A DNA stretch of 64,000 nucleotides from the NCBI GenBank assembly GCA_016719485.1, contig JADJZB010000008.1, forward strand, positions 124,001 through 188,000. Reading direction: 5' to 3'. This stretch comes from Holophagales bacterium. GTDB lineage: Bacteria; Acidobacteriota; Thermoanaerobaculia; UBA5066. Of the stretch, positions 44,817 through 53,430 are shown one piece after another (positions within the stretch are counted from its first letter, which is position 1; every line of letters starts with the position of its first letter). Both the position numbers and the translations under genes were made by a program. The notes below the pieces were generated by a model, which did no database searches, was not told the origin of the DNA, and was given only the letters and a program-made list of their open reading frames with translations.

Positions 44817-45536
44817 TCAGGCCGGGCGAAGGGCGCGCAGGACGGTCCGGAAGCGGCAGAACCCGGCCTGCGGAAAGCGCCGGTCGACGGCGCCGAGGAA
44901 CGGGTAAGGGCTCGCGGAGAAGAAGAGATCCTCGACGGCGAAGCCCGCCCCCGAGACGAGCCGGACGACTTCGGCGGACGGGCGGACCGCGATGTGGTCC
45001 TCCTGCTGCAGGCCGGGGACGGCGGCCTTGATCCGTTCGGCCCAGTGGTCGCGGTTCGGGGTGTAGATGCCGAGGGCGCCCCCGGGACGAAGGACGCGCC
45101 ACGCCTCGGCGAGGCAGGGGCGGAGGACCTCGTCGGTGACGTGCTCGACGAAGTCGGCGAGGAGGACGGCGTCGAACGACCGGTCGCCGAACGGGGAGAG
45201 GTCCCGGGCGTCGGCCGCCTCGAAGCGGACGTTCGCGAGTCCCCGGGCTTCGGCGGCGGCCCGCGCGACCGCGACGGCGGTCCCGGCCGCGTCGATGCCG
45301 ACGACCTCGGCGACGAGGGGCGCGAAGAAGAACGCCGTGTCGCCGCGGGCCGATCCGACCTCGAGGAGGCGCAGGCCGGCGTGGGGCCGCACGGCCCGCA
45401 GGAGCGCCGCGTCGCGCTCGCGGTACTTGCGGGCGTTGCGCAGGAGCCAGTGCGGCCGGTACATGGCGGTGTAGTAGGCCTCGTCGTAGACCTCGGCATT
45501 CGGGGCGAAATCGGGACGGGGCGGCATCGGCGGCAT
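44817..45536 (-). CDS. class I SAM-dependent methyltransferase (paralogue A)
   Basis: A 239-residue methyltransferase. Motif I LLEVGSARGDTAFFFA is followed by VVGIDAAGTAVAVA, the acidic motif II region DAVLLADFVEHV and the late GALGIYTPNRDHWAERIKAA. It is the tandem paralogue of the next gene upstream (26-bp gap): both keep EVGSARGD or ELGSARGD, VEH and GIYTPxRxHxxER. Substrate unknown; the pattern resembles glycan or small-molecule O- or C-methyltransferases. Two ATGs 9 bp apart are possible starts. The pair is inserted between topA and trmFO on the opposite strand. Confidence 0.8.
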   Translation of the reverse strand: MPPMPPRPDFAPNAEVYDEAYYTAMYRPHWLLRNARKYRERDAALLRAVRPHAGLRLLEVGSARGDTAFFFAPLVAEVVGIDAAGTAVAVARAAAEARGLANVRFEAADARDLSPFGDRSFDAVLLADFVEHVTDEVLRPCLAEAWRVLRPGGALGIYTPNRDHWAERIKAAVPGLQQEDHIAVRPSAEVVRLVSGAGFAVEDLFFSASPYPFLGAVDRRFPQAGFCRFRTVLRALRPA

Positions 45537-45562
45537 GGTACGTCCCGGGCGTGGGGTGCGAC

Positions 45563-46279
45563 TCAGGAGGGCTCCCCGCGGCGGACGGCCCGGATCAGGA
45601 TCCGGTAGCGGAACGTCGGCCCGACGAGCGGCAGGGGCGAGAGCGCCTTCTCGATCCAGCGCACGACCGGAAAGGGCGAGACGCTCCAGGTCTCGAGGTC
45701 GACGGCGAAGCCGGCCTCGGCGAGGAAACGGCGGTACGCGGCGACGCGCCGGACGGCGATGTGCTGCGGAAACTGCTTCAGGACGAAGTCGTGCGCCTTC
45801 ATCCGCTCCACGTAGTGGGCCCGGTCGGGGGTGTAGATCCCGAGGCGCCCGCCCGGCCGCAGGACCCGCCGGCACTCGCACAGCATCGCCGCGAGCGTCG
45901 GGTCGTCGATGTGCTCGACGAGATCGATCGCGGCCACCGCGTCGACGCTCCCGTCGGCGACCGGTGCCAGGTCGGCGACGTCGGCTTCGAGCCAGCGCAC
46001 GTTCGCGATCCCGAGCCGCGCGCGCGCCGCCTCGGCCATCGCGATCGCCTCGGGGGCGGCGTCGACGCCGACGACCTCCCGTGCGTGCCGGGCGAGAAGG
46101 AACGTGACGTCGCCGCGGGCCGACCCGAGCTCGAGGACGAGGTCCGCCGGGAGGGGCGCGACGACGCGCAGGACGTCCCGGTCGCGCTCGGCGTACTTGC
46201 GCGGCGGGTTCTTGAACCAGTGGTGCGGGTGAAGGCCCTTCCAGTACTCGGCGTCGTAGAGATCCCGCTCGAACGTCAC
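45563..46279 (-). CDS. class I SAM-dependent methyltransferase (paralogue B)
   Basis: A 238-residue methyltransferase with LELGSARGDVTFLLA as motif I, VVGVDAAPEAIAMA, VAAIDLVEHIDD and GRLGIYTPDRAHYVERMKAH. The N-terminus YDAEYWKGLHPHHWFKNPP resembles paralogue A (YDEAYYTAMYRPHWL). The strong likeness of the two suggests a tandem duplication with divergence rather than two unrelated genes. It starts with GTG at 46279; TAGACT lies 6 nt upstream with no ribosome-binding site. Confidence 0.8.
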   Translation of the reverse strand: MTFERDLYDAEYWKGLHPHHWFKNPPRKYAERDRDVLRVVAPLPADLVLELGSARGDVTFLLARHAREVVGVDAAPEAIAMAEAARARLGIANVRWLEADVADLAPVADGSVDAVAAIDLVEHIDDPTLAAMLCECRRVLRPGGRLGIYTPDRAHYVERMKAHDFVLKQFPQHIAVRRVAAYRRFLAEAGFAVDLETWSVSPFPVVRWIEKALSPLPLVGPTFRYRILIRAVRRGEPS

Positions 46280-46285
46280 GGGGCG

Positions 46286-46291
46286 AGTCTA
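46286..46291 (-). promoter_or_regulatory. -10 box (TAGACT) of a leaderless methyltransferase transcript
   Basis: On the minus strand TAGACT ends 6 nt before the GTG at 46279. No ribosome-binding site lies between. Confidence 0.45.
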
Positions 46292-46355
46292 CCGGCCGCA
46301 GGGAAGGCGCCCGGCCGGTGCCCGGCGTCACGGACGCGCGGGAGGGGGTGTTCCC

Positions 46356-46361
46356 TACAAT
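46356..46361 (+). promoter_or_regulatory. trmFO: -10 box (TACAAT) of a leaderless trmFO transcript
   Basis: TACAAT lies 9 nt before the ATG of trmFO. No Shine-Dalgarno is visible in the 9 nt. No -35 is recognised. Confidence 0.5.
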
Positions 46362-46370
46362 CAGCGTCCC

Positions 46371-47729
46371 ATGACGGCTCCGAGGGTGACGGTGATCGGA
46401 GGCGGCTTCGCCGGCGTCGAGTGCGCGAACGCCCTCGCGCGCCGGGGGCACCGCGTCCGCCTCGTCGAGATGCGGCCCGCGAGGACGACCGACGCCCACG
46501 AGACGGACCGGCTCGCCGAGATGGTCTGCTCGAACTCCTTCCGGTCGGACAACCCCGGGAACGCCGTCGGCCTCCTCAAGCGCGAGATGGAGCTCCTCGG
46601 GTCGCTCGTCATGGAGGAGGCGCGGCGCACCGCCGTCCCGGCCGGCGACGCCCTCGCGGTGGACCGCGAGCTCTTCGCCCGCGCCGTCACCGCGCGGATC
46701 TCCGCAGAGCCGCTCGTCGAGCTGGTCCGCGAGGAGGTCGAGACGTTGCCCGACCCGGGAGACGGCTACACCGTCGTCGCGACCGGCCCGCTCACGTCGC
46801 CCGCCCTGTCGGCGTCGCTCCTCGCGGCCCTCGGCGGCAGCCAGCTCTACTTCTACGACGCGGTCGCCCCGATCGTGGAGGCCTCCTCGGTCGACATGTC
46901 GGTCCTCTACGCGGCGAGCCGCTGGGGAAAGGGGGGCGGGGCCGACTACCTGAACGTCCCCCTCACGCGCGAGGAGTACGAGGCGTTCGTGCGGGAGCTG
47001 CTCGCGGGAGAGAAAGTCCCGTTCCACGATTTCGAGAAGGCCGTCTTCTTCGAGGGGTGCCTCCCCATCGAGGCGATGGCCGAGCGGGGCATCGAGACTC
47101 TCCGGCACGGGCCGATGAAGCCGTTCGGCCTGCCCGACCCGCGCACCGGGCGGGACCCGTACGCCGCGGTCCAGCTGCGCCAGGACAACCTCGCGCGGAG
47201 CCACTTCAACCTCGTGGGCTTCCAGACGAAGCTGAAGGTGGGGGAGCAGAGAAGGATGTTCCGGATGCTCCCGGGCCTCGGCAGCGCCGAGTTCGTCCGC
47301 TACGGGATGCTCCACCGCAACACCTTCCTCAACGGCCCGGCACACCTCGACCGGTTCTTCCGGTGGAAGAAGGACCCGCGCGTCTTCTTCGCCGGGCAGA
47401 TCACGGGCGTCGAGGGATACCTCGAGTCGGCCGCCACGGGGCTCATGGTGGGCGCGACGCTCGCGCAGCTCCTCGAGGGGCGCGAGCCGCAGCCCCTGGC
47501 CTTCTCGACGGCGCTGGGCGCGCTGTCCCGCCACGTCTCCCAGAGCGACGAGGCGCACTACGCCCCGATGAACGTCACGTTCGGCCTGATCGACGACGCG
47601 GACGTCCCTCCGATCCGGGACAGGTCCAAACGCCGGGAGGAGATCGTCCGTCGTGCCGTCGCGTCGGTGACGGCCTGGCGCGAGGAGGCGCTCGGCGTCG
47701 CGGAGCCGGAAAGCGCGGGAAAGAGGTAG
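46371..47729 (+). CDS. trmFO: folate/FAD-dependent tRNA uracil-54 C5-methyltransferase TrmFO
   Basis: A 452-residue protein that makes m5U54 (ribothymidine) in tRNA using methylenetetrahydrofolate and FAD. The N-terminal VTVIGGGFAGVECANALARRG binds FAD; RLAEMVCSNSFRSDNPGNAVG and GDALAVDRELFARAVT are typical, and the C-terminal GQITGVEGYLESAATGLMVG closes the FAD fold. It is related to MnmG. It lies between the methyltransferase pair and a hypothetical gene that starts 4 bp after its stop. Order topA-trmFO-xerC matches Firmicutes. Confidence 0.96.
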   Translation: MTAPRVTVIGGGFAGVECANALARRGHRVRLVEMRPARTTDAHETDRLAEMVCSNSFRSDNPGNAVGLLKREMELLGSLVMEEARRTAVPAGDALAVDRELFARAVTARISAEPLVELVREEVETLPDPGDGYTVVATGPLTSPALSASLLAALGGSQLYFYDAVAPIVEASSVDMSVLYAASRWGKGGGADYLNVPLTREEYEAFVRELLAGEKVPFHDFEKAVFFEGCLPIEAMAERGIETLRHGPMKPFGLPDPRTGRDPYAAVQLRQDNLARSHFNLVGFQTKLKVGEQRRMFRMLPGLGSAEFVRYGMLHRNTFLNGPAHLDRFFRWKKDPRVFFAGQITGVEGYLESAATGLMVGATLAQLLEGREPQPLAFSTALGALSRHVSQSDEAHYAPMNVTFGLIDDADVPPIRDRSKRREEIVRRAVASVTAWREEALGVAEPESAGKR

Positions 47730-47733
47730 CAGC

Positions 47734-48621
47734 ATGGGCGACTCCGAAGACGAAAAGCAGCAGCCCCCGACCATTCCCGAGCCGAGCCCGTGGATCTCGC
47801 GGGAAGGCGACGTCGTCCACCCGGACGCACCCGCCGGAAGCGGAGGTCTCGGGAGGTTCCGGACGGCCGGCAGCCTGGGGAGCGAGGGAAGCGAGCCGGG
47901 GTCCGCCCGGCACCCGAAATCGCCGTCCATCCGGTTCGAGCCCCTCTCGGAGGACGAGAAGGCCGAGGTCCTGGACGGTGGCGTGAAGGTCACCGAGCCC
48001 GTGCGAAACCCGCCGCCGGTGACGGTGCCCGAGGAGCTCGCGCTGAAGGCCTCGACGAAGGCCAGGATCAAGATCAACGCCAAGGCGAGGGTCGACGCCG
48101 ACGGAAAGAAGCCGAACCCGGCGGGTGATGCCGGGGCCCGGACCTTCCTCGACCCGTCGAACGTGACGGCGGAGATGCCCCGGTTCGCGCTCCCGGCGAA
48201 CGCGCCGGAGCCCCCGCCCGACTCGCAGGCCATCACCGGGGTCGTCGGAGACATCGTCGTGACGGGGACGGCCACGATCCAGGTGCAGTACGGCGACGAC
48301 GCGAAGCCGTCGGCTCCGGCGGCGTGGGGTCGCGGCACGACGGTCGACGACGTGACGAAAAAGGACACGACGGTGGGGTTCCACGAGTCGTGCCACCTCG
48401 CCGACTACAAGAGCTACCTCGTCACGACGCCGATCCCGATCCCGGACGACATCTTCAAGGCGAAGACGGTCGGGCAGTGGAAGGCGGCCGCCGCCGCGAT
48501 CGACGCCGCCATCGAGAGTCACTTCGAGGCCTGCGAGGCCGCGTCCCGGGCGAAGACCGACGAGATCGGCACCAAGATGTCCGACTACGTGAGCACGCAC
48601 GCCGGGGTCTCCGGCCATTGA
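47734..48621 (+). CDS. hypothetical protein with an HEXXH zinc-protease-like motif
   Basis: A 295-residue protein with no signal peptide. The first ~165 residues are low-complexity, rich in Pro, Ser, Glu and Lys, and probably disordered. The C-terminal ~130 form a compact domain with TTVGFHESCHLADYKSYL, where HESCH (217-221) matches HEXXH; an Asp/Cys-rich helix follows (AIESHFEACEAASRAKTDEI). This resembles DUF922/DUF4157-type zinc metalloprotease sites, but no third ligand is proven. It starts 4 bp after trmFO and is followed by a cytochrome c gene. No function is assigned. Confidence 0.55.
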   Translation: MGDSEDEKQQPPTIPEPSPWISREGDVVHPDAPAGSGGLGRFRTAGSLGSEGSEPGSARHPKSPSIRFEPLSEDEKAEVLDGGVKVTEPVRNPPPVTVPEELALKASTKARIKINAKARVDADGKKPNPAGDAGARTFLDPSNVTAEMPRFALPANAPEPPPDSQAITGVVGDIVVTGTATIQVQYGDDAKPSAPAAWGRGTTVDDVTKKDTTVGFHESCHLADYKSYLVTTPIPIPDDIFKAKTVGQWKAAAAAIDAAIESHFEACEAASRAKTDEIGTKMSDYVSTHAGVSGH

Positions 48622-48640
48622 CGAGACCAGGAAAGGCCGC

Positions 48641-48961
48641 ATGAAAAGACTCCTCCTCGCCGCCGCCCTCTTCACCGTTCCCGTCGCCGCCCAGGAGCCC
48701 CCGAAGCGCTCCGCCGCCTGGGATGCCAACTGCACCGTCTGCCATGGAGACGACGGCCGGGGCCAGACGGAGGAAGGGAAGAGGAAGAAGGCCCGGAACC
48801 TCGCCGACCCGAAGTGGCTCGCGAGCGTCTCCGACGGCCGGCTCGCCTCCTCGATCAAGCGAGGGCACGACAGGATGCCGGCCTTCGGCCGCAAGCTCTC
48901 CGACGAGCAGGTGAAGGCGCTCGTGGCGGAGATCCGGGCCCTTCCGAAGCAGGGTTCCTGA
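48641..48961 (+). CDS. small exported c-type cytochrome
   Basis: A 106-residue monohaem cytochrome c. The signal peptide is MKRLLLAAALFTVPVAAQE, and CTVCH (CXXCH) lies in WDANCTVCHGDDGRGQTE. The axial Met is probably in RGHDRMPAFGRKLSDEQV, the usual class I position, and the last helix VKALVAEIRALPK closes the fold. It works in the periplasm as an electron carrier. The partner is not visible in the window. 19 bp after the HEXXH gene. Confidence 0.85.
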   Translation: MKRLLLAAALFTVPVAAQEPPKRSAAWDANCTVCHGDDGRGQTEEGKRKKARNLADPKWLASVSDGRLASSIKRGHDRMPAFGRKLSDEQVKALVAEIRALPKQGS

Positions 48962-48977
48962 CGGCGCGGGCGGGGGC

Positions 48978-49901
48978 GTGAGCCTCGCGGGAGGTCTCGC
49001 GGAGTTCGAGCGGCACCTGGCCGACGAGCGGGCGGTCTCGCCCCACACGCGGAAGGCCTATCTCGACGACGTCGGCCGGTTCCTCGCGTTCCTCGGGCGC
49101 TTCTCGGGGACGGACGCCGCCGGAATCGAGGCCTCGGACGTCGACGCCCTCGCCGTCCGCTCGTGGCTCGCGTCCCTGCGGGCGGACGGCCTGGCCCGCA
49201 GCTCGATCGTGCGGCGCCTCTCGGCGCTGCGCAGCTTCTTCACGTTCCTCGAGCGGGAAGGGCTCGTCGAAGGCAACCCGGCGCGGGGCGTGGCCACCCC
49301 GAGGACCGACAAGCCCCTCCCGGTCACGCTCTCCGTCGCCGAGGCGGCGGCCGTCGTGGAGGCTCCGTCGGCGGCGACCGATCTCGGCCTCAGGGACCGG
49401 GCGCTCCTCGAGCTCCTCTACGCCACGGGCCTGCGCGTCTCCGAGCTCGTCGGCCTCTCCATGACGGACGTCGATCTGCCGGCGCGGCAGGTGCGGACGA
49501 TCGGCAAGGGGCGCAAGGAGCGGATCGTCCCGTTCGGCGAGAAGGCGGCGGAGGCGCTCTCGGCCTGGCTCCCGGCGCGGCTCGCCCTCCTCGCGGGGCG
49601 GCGCGTGAGGGGCGAGCCGCTCTTCCTGAACGCCCGCGGCGGACGGCTCACCGACCGGAGCGTGCGGCGGATCCTCCTCTCGGCCCTCGCGGCCGCAGAG
49701 GTCTCGCGCCACGCCTCGCCCCACGCCCTCCGGCACTCCTTCGCCACGCACCTCCTCGGCGCCGGAGCCGACCTGAGGACGATCCAGGAGCTCCTCGGGC
49801 ACGCCTCTCTCGCGACGACCCAGAAGTACACGCACCTCGACGTCGAGAGGCTGATGGAGGTTTACCGGAAAGCCCACCCGAAGGCGGAGGAGAAGGGCTG
49901 A
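48978..49901 (+). CDS. xerC: tyrosine recombinase XerC/XerD
   Basis: A 307-residue Xer recombinase that resolves chromosome dimers at dif. The N-terminal SAM-like domain (SPHTRKAYLDDVGRFLAFL) and all catalytic residues are present: R153 (GLRVSEL), K177 (GKGRKER), H249 and R252 (HALRHSFATHLL), H275 (LGHASLATTQKYTH) and Y284. The GTG start is at 48978, 16 bp after the cytochrome stop. It is followed by the opposite-strand hypothetical and then hslVU, as in Firmicutes. XerC rather than XerD is favoured only by this neighbourhood. Confidence 0.92.
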   Translation: MSLAGGLAEFERHLADERAVSPHTRKAYLDDVGRFLAFLGRFSGTDAAGIEASDVDALAVRSWLASLRADGLARSSIVRRLSALRSFFTFLEREGLVEGNPARGVATPRTDKPLPVTLSVAEAAAVVEAPSAATDLGLRDRALLELLYATGLRVSELVGLSMTDVDLPARQVRTIGKGRKERIVPFGEKAAEALSAWLPARLALLAGRRVRGEPLFLNARGGRLTDRSVRRILLSALAAAEVSRHASPHALRHSFATHLLGAGADLRTIQELLGHASLATTQKYTHLDVERLMEVYRKAHPKAEEKG

Positions 49902-49953
49902 GGGCGATGGGATGGGCGGCGGCGCGAGCGCGACGGGCCCCGCGCCGGCAGCC

Positions 49954-51468
49954 TCACGGCGGCGAGAGGCTGATCCTCCAGAGGTGCTCTTTCCCCTGGG
50001 AACTCAACCGGGTTTCGAAGCTGCCCTCCACCGGGATCTGGGGGGCGAAGCCCGCCCCGGACGGCGCGAGGCCCACGATGAAATCGCGGATCCCGAAGCG
50101 CAGCCCGACCGGGTCGAAGGTGACCGTTCCCCGGTAGTTCACGTCCTGAAACCCGGGAGCGAGCGACGGGAGGGTGAACTGAAAGGGCTGGCCGAGCAGA
50201 ACGTCCCGCTCGCCCGAGGAAACGACTCCGGCCGGGGAGCGGACCTCGATCCGCAGCCGCAGCCTTCCCGGGAAGCGCCCGGTCGGGTCGCTGCCGAGCC
50301 ACTGGCCCAGCAGGAGCTTCACACCGAGCGGGGTCTCCCGTGCGTTCTCCCAGGCGCGCATCGCCCGCGGGCCGAGGTGCGCCCGAAAGGCGGCCAGCAT
50401 CTGATCGGCCGCACCCGGGATGGAATCCCAGTACGAAGAGGCCCGTGGCGCGGCGGGGCCGTACAGGCCTTGCACCGAGCCGAAGCCATAGCGGTGCCCG
50501 GCCGCCTCGGTGAGCAGGCGGCCGAGCTGGACCAGCTGTCGTTCCTGGTCGAGCCGCAGGAAGAGGTTCTGGACCAGGCAGGCCCTCCTCGACGGGGTGG
50601 TGTCGAAGACGTGCAGCCAGAACGGGACGTCCAGGGCGGCGTCCGGTTTCTGACCGGAGAGGGTCACGGAACAGAGTTGCCCGAAGGCCTTCCCGGCCGG
50701 GATGCGCCCGTCCTGAACCAGCCGGATCAGCGCGTCGTATCTCCACGCGCTCCGCCCGTTCTCGCCGGACCCCTGCTCGAGCAGGTGGAGCAGGAACTCC
50801 GGGTCGGACTCGCGGGCGAGCAGGGTCTCGAGGCTCTTCTGAAACGCGCCGGGAGAACAGTTGCGCCTGCAGACGCCGAGAGCGGCGGCGCGGACCCGAA
50901 AGACCGGATCGGAGAGCGCTCGATCCAGGACGGCGTTCGGACACAGCGGCGGGTCGACGCGCAGCGCGAGATTCAGGACGGTCTCCTTCTTCGCGGCGTC
51001 CAGCTCGCCGAAGCCGTCCAGAAGCGCCTGCAGGGCGGGCACCCCGAAGGCGGCGACGAAATCCTCCACGTCCGGCAAGGTCAGTCCGTCGCGGCACCCG
51101 CGCGGGCCGCAGGAGAGCAGGAGCGACTTCAGGCGCCCGGGAACCCGGGAGGCCTCCTCCTGCGAAACGACCCCGAGGAAGGCGCGCCACGCGCTCTGGC
51201 GCCGCGTCGCCTCTTCGAGGACGTTCCGCCGGAGAGCCTCCGGGTCGATGGCCCAGGGCCCCGGACCCGGGGTCGGAAGCTCTCCTCCCTTCCCCGGAAA
51301 AGCACGCAGCTCGTCGATGCGCTTCTGGTCGTCCCGTATGCCGGCCTGAAGCTTTTCGACGAGCCGTGTCTTGCCCGTATGCAGCGCCCCTGACCCGGGA
51401 TTCGCCTGAGCGGGACCGGAAACCGCGAGCGCGAAGAAGGCGATCGGCACCCCAAGCACGGGGCACAT
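49954..51468 (-). CDS. hypothetical exported protein
   Basis: A 504-residue protein with a signal peptide (MCPVLGVPIAFFALAVSGPA) and no recognised family. The mature part is mostly helical with paired cysteines (LSCGPRGCRDG, VCRRNCSPGAFQ) that may be disulphides, HEAT-like paired helices near 190-250 (ESDPEFLLHLLEQGSGENG), and a C-terminal strand-rich domain (RLRIEVRSPAGVV, RGTVTFDPVGLRFGIRDFIV). ATG at 51468 with GGGAAG upstream is preferred over an upstream in-frame start, since it begins at the signal peptide. It is inserted between xerC and hslV on the opposite strand. Function unknown. Confidence 0.65.
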   Translation of the reverse strand: MCPVLGVPIAFFALAVSGPAQANPGSGALHTGKTRLVEKLQAGIRDDQKRIDELRAFPGKGGELPTPGPGPWAIDPEALRRNVLEEATRRQSAWRAFLGVVSQEEASRVPGRLKSLLLSCGPRGCRDGLTLPDVEDFVAAFGVPALQALLDGFGELDAAKKETVLNLALRVDPPLCPNAVLDRALSDPVFRVRAAALGVCRRNCSPGAFQKSLETLLARESDPEFLLHLLEQGSGENGRSAWRYDALIRLVQDGRIPAGKAFGQLCSVTLSGQKPDAALDVPFWLHVFDTTPSRRACLVQNLFLRLDQERQLVQLGRLLTEAAGHRYGFGSVQGLYGPAAPRASSYWDSIPGAADQMLAAFRAHLGPRAMRAWENARETPLGVKLLLGQWLGSDPTGRFPGRLRLRIEVRSPAGVVSSGERDVLLGQPFQFTLPSLAPGFQDVNYRGTVTFDPVGLRFGIRDFIVGLAPSGAGFAPQIPVEGSFETRLSSQGKEHLWRISLSPP

Positions 51469-51512
51469 CGTCTCACTTCCCGGTGGCGCCCGAGGCCGGT
51501 CGAGGGCGCGGG

Positions 51513-51518
51513 TAGACT
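51513..51518 (+). promoter_or_regulatory. hslV: -10 box (TAGACT) of a leaderless hslV transcript
   Basis: TAGACT ends 7 nt before the GTG of hslV, in the 57-bp region shared with the divergent exported protein gene. Confidence 0.4.
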
Positions 51519-51525
51519 TCCCGCC

Positions 51526-52071
51526 GTGAGCGAAACGCCCGTATTCCGGCACACGACCGTCCTCGCCGTCCGCAGGGACGGCGCCGTCGCCCTCGGCAGC
51601 GACGGCCAGGTGACGCTCGGGACGACGATCCTCAAGCAGGGGGCCTCGAAGATCCGCCGGCTGGCCGGCGGGACGGTCCTCGCCGGCTTCGCCGGGTCGA
51701 CGGCCGACGCCTTCACCCTCTTCACCCGCTTCGAGCGCAAGCTCGAGGAGTTCAGCGGGCAGCTGGAGCGCGCCGCCATCGAGCTCGCCACCGACTGGCG
51801 GACCGAGAAGATGCTCCGGACCCTCGAGGCGCTCCTCGTCGTCGCCGATCGCGAGAAGACGCTCCTCCTGTCGGGGACGGGCGACGTCATCGCTCCCGAC
51901 GAGGGGATCCTCGCCGTAGGCTCGGGCGGCCCCTACGCCACCGCCGCGGCGCGGGCCCTCTACCGGAACACGTCGATGCCCGCCGCCGAGATCGTCCGGG
52001 CCGCGCTGAAGATCGCCTCCGAGATCGACATCTACACCAACGACGCGATCGTGGTGGAGACCCTCCCGTGA
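51526..52071 (+). CDS. hslV: ATP-dependent protease peptidase subunit HslV
   Basis: A 181-residue threonine protease, the peptidase of HslUV. After a 9-residue pro-segment (MSETPVFRH) the mature N-terminus is TTVLAVRRDG with the catalytic Thr10; DGQVTLG and VVADREKTLLLSGTGDV, then GSGGPYATAAARAL, follow as usual. The GTG start at 51526 lies 7 nt after a TAGACT box. It overlaps hslU by 4 bp (GTGA). Length matches HslV (about 175). Confidence 0.96.
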   Translation: MSETPVFRHTTVLAVRRDGAVALGSDGQVTLGTTILKQGASKIRRLAGGTVLAGFAGSTADAFTLFTRFERKLEEFSGQLERAAIELATDWRTEKMLRTLEALLVVADREKTLLLSGTGDVIAPDEGILAVGSGGPYATAAARALYRNTSMPAAEIVRAALKIASEIDIYTNDAIVVETLP

Positions 52072-53426
52072 GCCGGCCCGCCTCCCCGCGCGACGCGCAC
52101 CTCAGGGACCTCTCCCCGCGGCGGATCGTCGCCGAGCTCGACCGGCACGTCGTCGGCCAGGGGAAGGCCAAGAAGGCCGTCGCCGTCGCCCTGCGCGACC
52201 GGTGGCGGCGGCAGCAGCTCCCGCCGGAGGTCGCGCGCGAGATCACGCCCAAGAACATCCTGATGGTCGGACCGACGGGGGTCGGCAAGACCGAGATCGC
52301 GCGACGGATGGCCCGGCTCGTCGACGCGCCGTTCGTGAAGGTGGAGGCGTCGAAGTTCACCGAGGTCGGCTACGTGGGACGGGACGTCGAGTCGATCGCC
52401 CGCGACCTCGTCGAGGCGGCGATCCGCCTCGTGAAGGACGAGCGGCGCGAGCGCGTGCGGGACCGGGCGCAGGCCGCGGCCGAGGAGAAGCTCGTCGACC
52501 TCCTCGCGACCCAGGTCGACCCGGCGGGGTTCGTCCCCGGGCCCGACGGAAAGGAGCGCCTCCGCCGCGAGCTGCGCGAGGGAAAGCACGAGGGGCGGGA
52601 GGTGGAGGTCGAGGTCGTCGACGAGAGGACGCCCCAGATCTCCGTCATGACGCCGCAGGGGGTCGAGGAGATGGGGATCGACCTCCCCGGGATGCTCCCG
52701 AACCTCTTCGGCGGCCCGAAGAAGAAGAAGGCGCGGCTCCCGGTCTCCGAGGCGCGGGCGATCCTCGTCGACCGCGAGGCCGACCTCCTCTCCGACGAGG
52801 CGTCGGTCCCGCAGGAGGCGATCCGGCGCGCGGAGGAGACGGGGATCGTCTTCCTCGACGAGATCGACAAGATCGCGGGGCGCGAGGGAAAGACGGGTGG
52901 CCCCGACGTCTCGCGCGAGGGGGTCCAGCGCGACCTCCTCCCGCTCGTGGAGGGGACGACCGTCAAGACGAAGCACGGGAACGTCCGGACCGACCACGTC
53001 CTCTTCGTGGCGGCGGGGGCATTCCACGTCGCCCGGCCCTCGGACCTCATCCCCGAGCTGCAGGGGCGCTTCCCGATCCGCGTCGAGCTGGACGCGCTCA
53101 CCGAGGCCGACTTCCTCCGGATCCTCACCGAGCCGGAGTACTCCCTCCCGAAACAGGCGCAGGCGCTCCTTTCGACGGAGGGGATCGAGCTCGTCTTCGC
53201 CGAGGACGGCCTCGCCGACATCGCGAAGGCGGCGGCCGAGACGAACCGGAGCCTGGAGAACATCGGCGCGCGCCGCCTCCACACGATCCTCGAGAGGGTC
53301 CTCTCGGAGGTCAGCTTCGCCGGCCCCGACGCCGCCGGCGCGCGGATCGTCGTCGACCACACGGCGGTGACGCGCGCCATGGCCGACCTCGTCGCGAGCC
53401 GCGACCTCTCTCGCTTCGTCCTCTGA
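52068..53426 (+). CDS. hslU: ATP-dependent protease ATPase subunit HslU
   Basis: A 452-residue AAA+ unfoldase that feeds HslV. SPRRIVAELDRHVVGQGKAKKAV opens the ATPase; Walker A GPTGVGKT is at 68-75, Walker B in GIVFLDEIDKIAG. The intermediate (I) domain lies between (IRLVKDERRERVRDRAQAAAE to GGPKKKKARLPV). The C-terminal RDLSRFVL tail, which activates HslV, is intact. GTG at 52068 overlaps hslV as GTGA. Its 3' end is 4 bp before the FN3 lipoprotein. Confidence 0.97.
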   Translation: MSRPASPRDAHLRDLSPRRIVAELDRHVVGQGKAKKAVAVALRDRWRRQQLPPEVAREITPKNILMVGPTGVGKTEIARRMARLVDAPFVKVEASKFTEVGYVGRDVESIARDLVEAAIRLVKDERRERVRDRAQAAAEEKLVDLLATQVDPAGFVPGPDGKERLRRELREGKHEGREVEVEVVDERTPQISVMTPQGVEEMGIDLPGMLPNLFGGPKKKKARLPVSEARAILVDREADLLSDEASVPQEAIRRAEETGIVFLDEIDKIAGREGKTGGPDVSREGVQRDLLPLVEGTTVKTKHGNVRTDHVLFVAAGAFHVARPSDLIPELQGRFPIRVELDALTEADFLRILTEPEYSLPKQAQALLSTEGIELVFAEDGLADIAKAAAETNRSLENIGARRLHTILERVLSEVSFAGPDAAGARIVVDHTAVTRAMADLVASRDLSRFVL

Positions 53427-53430
53427 GCCC

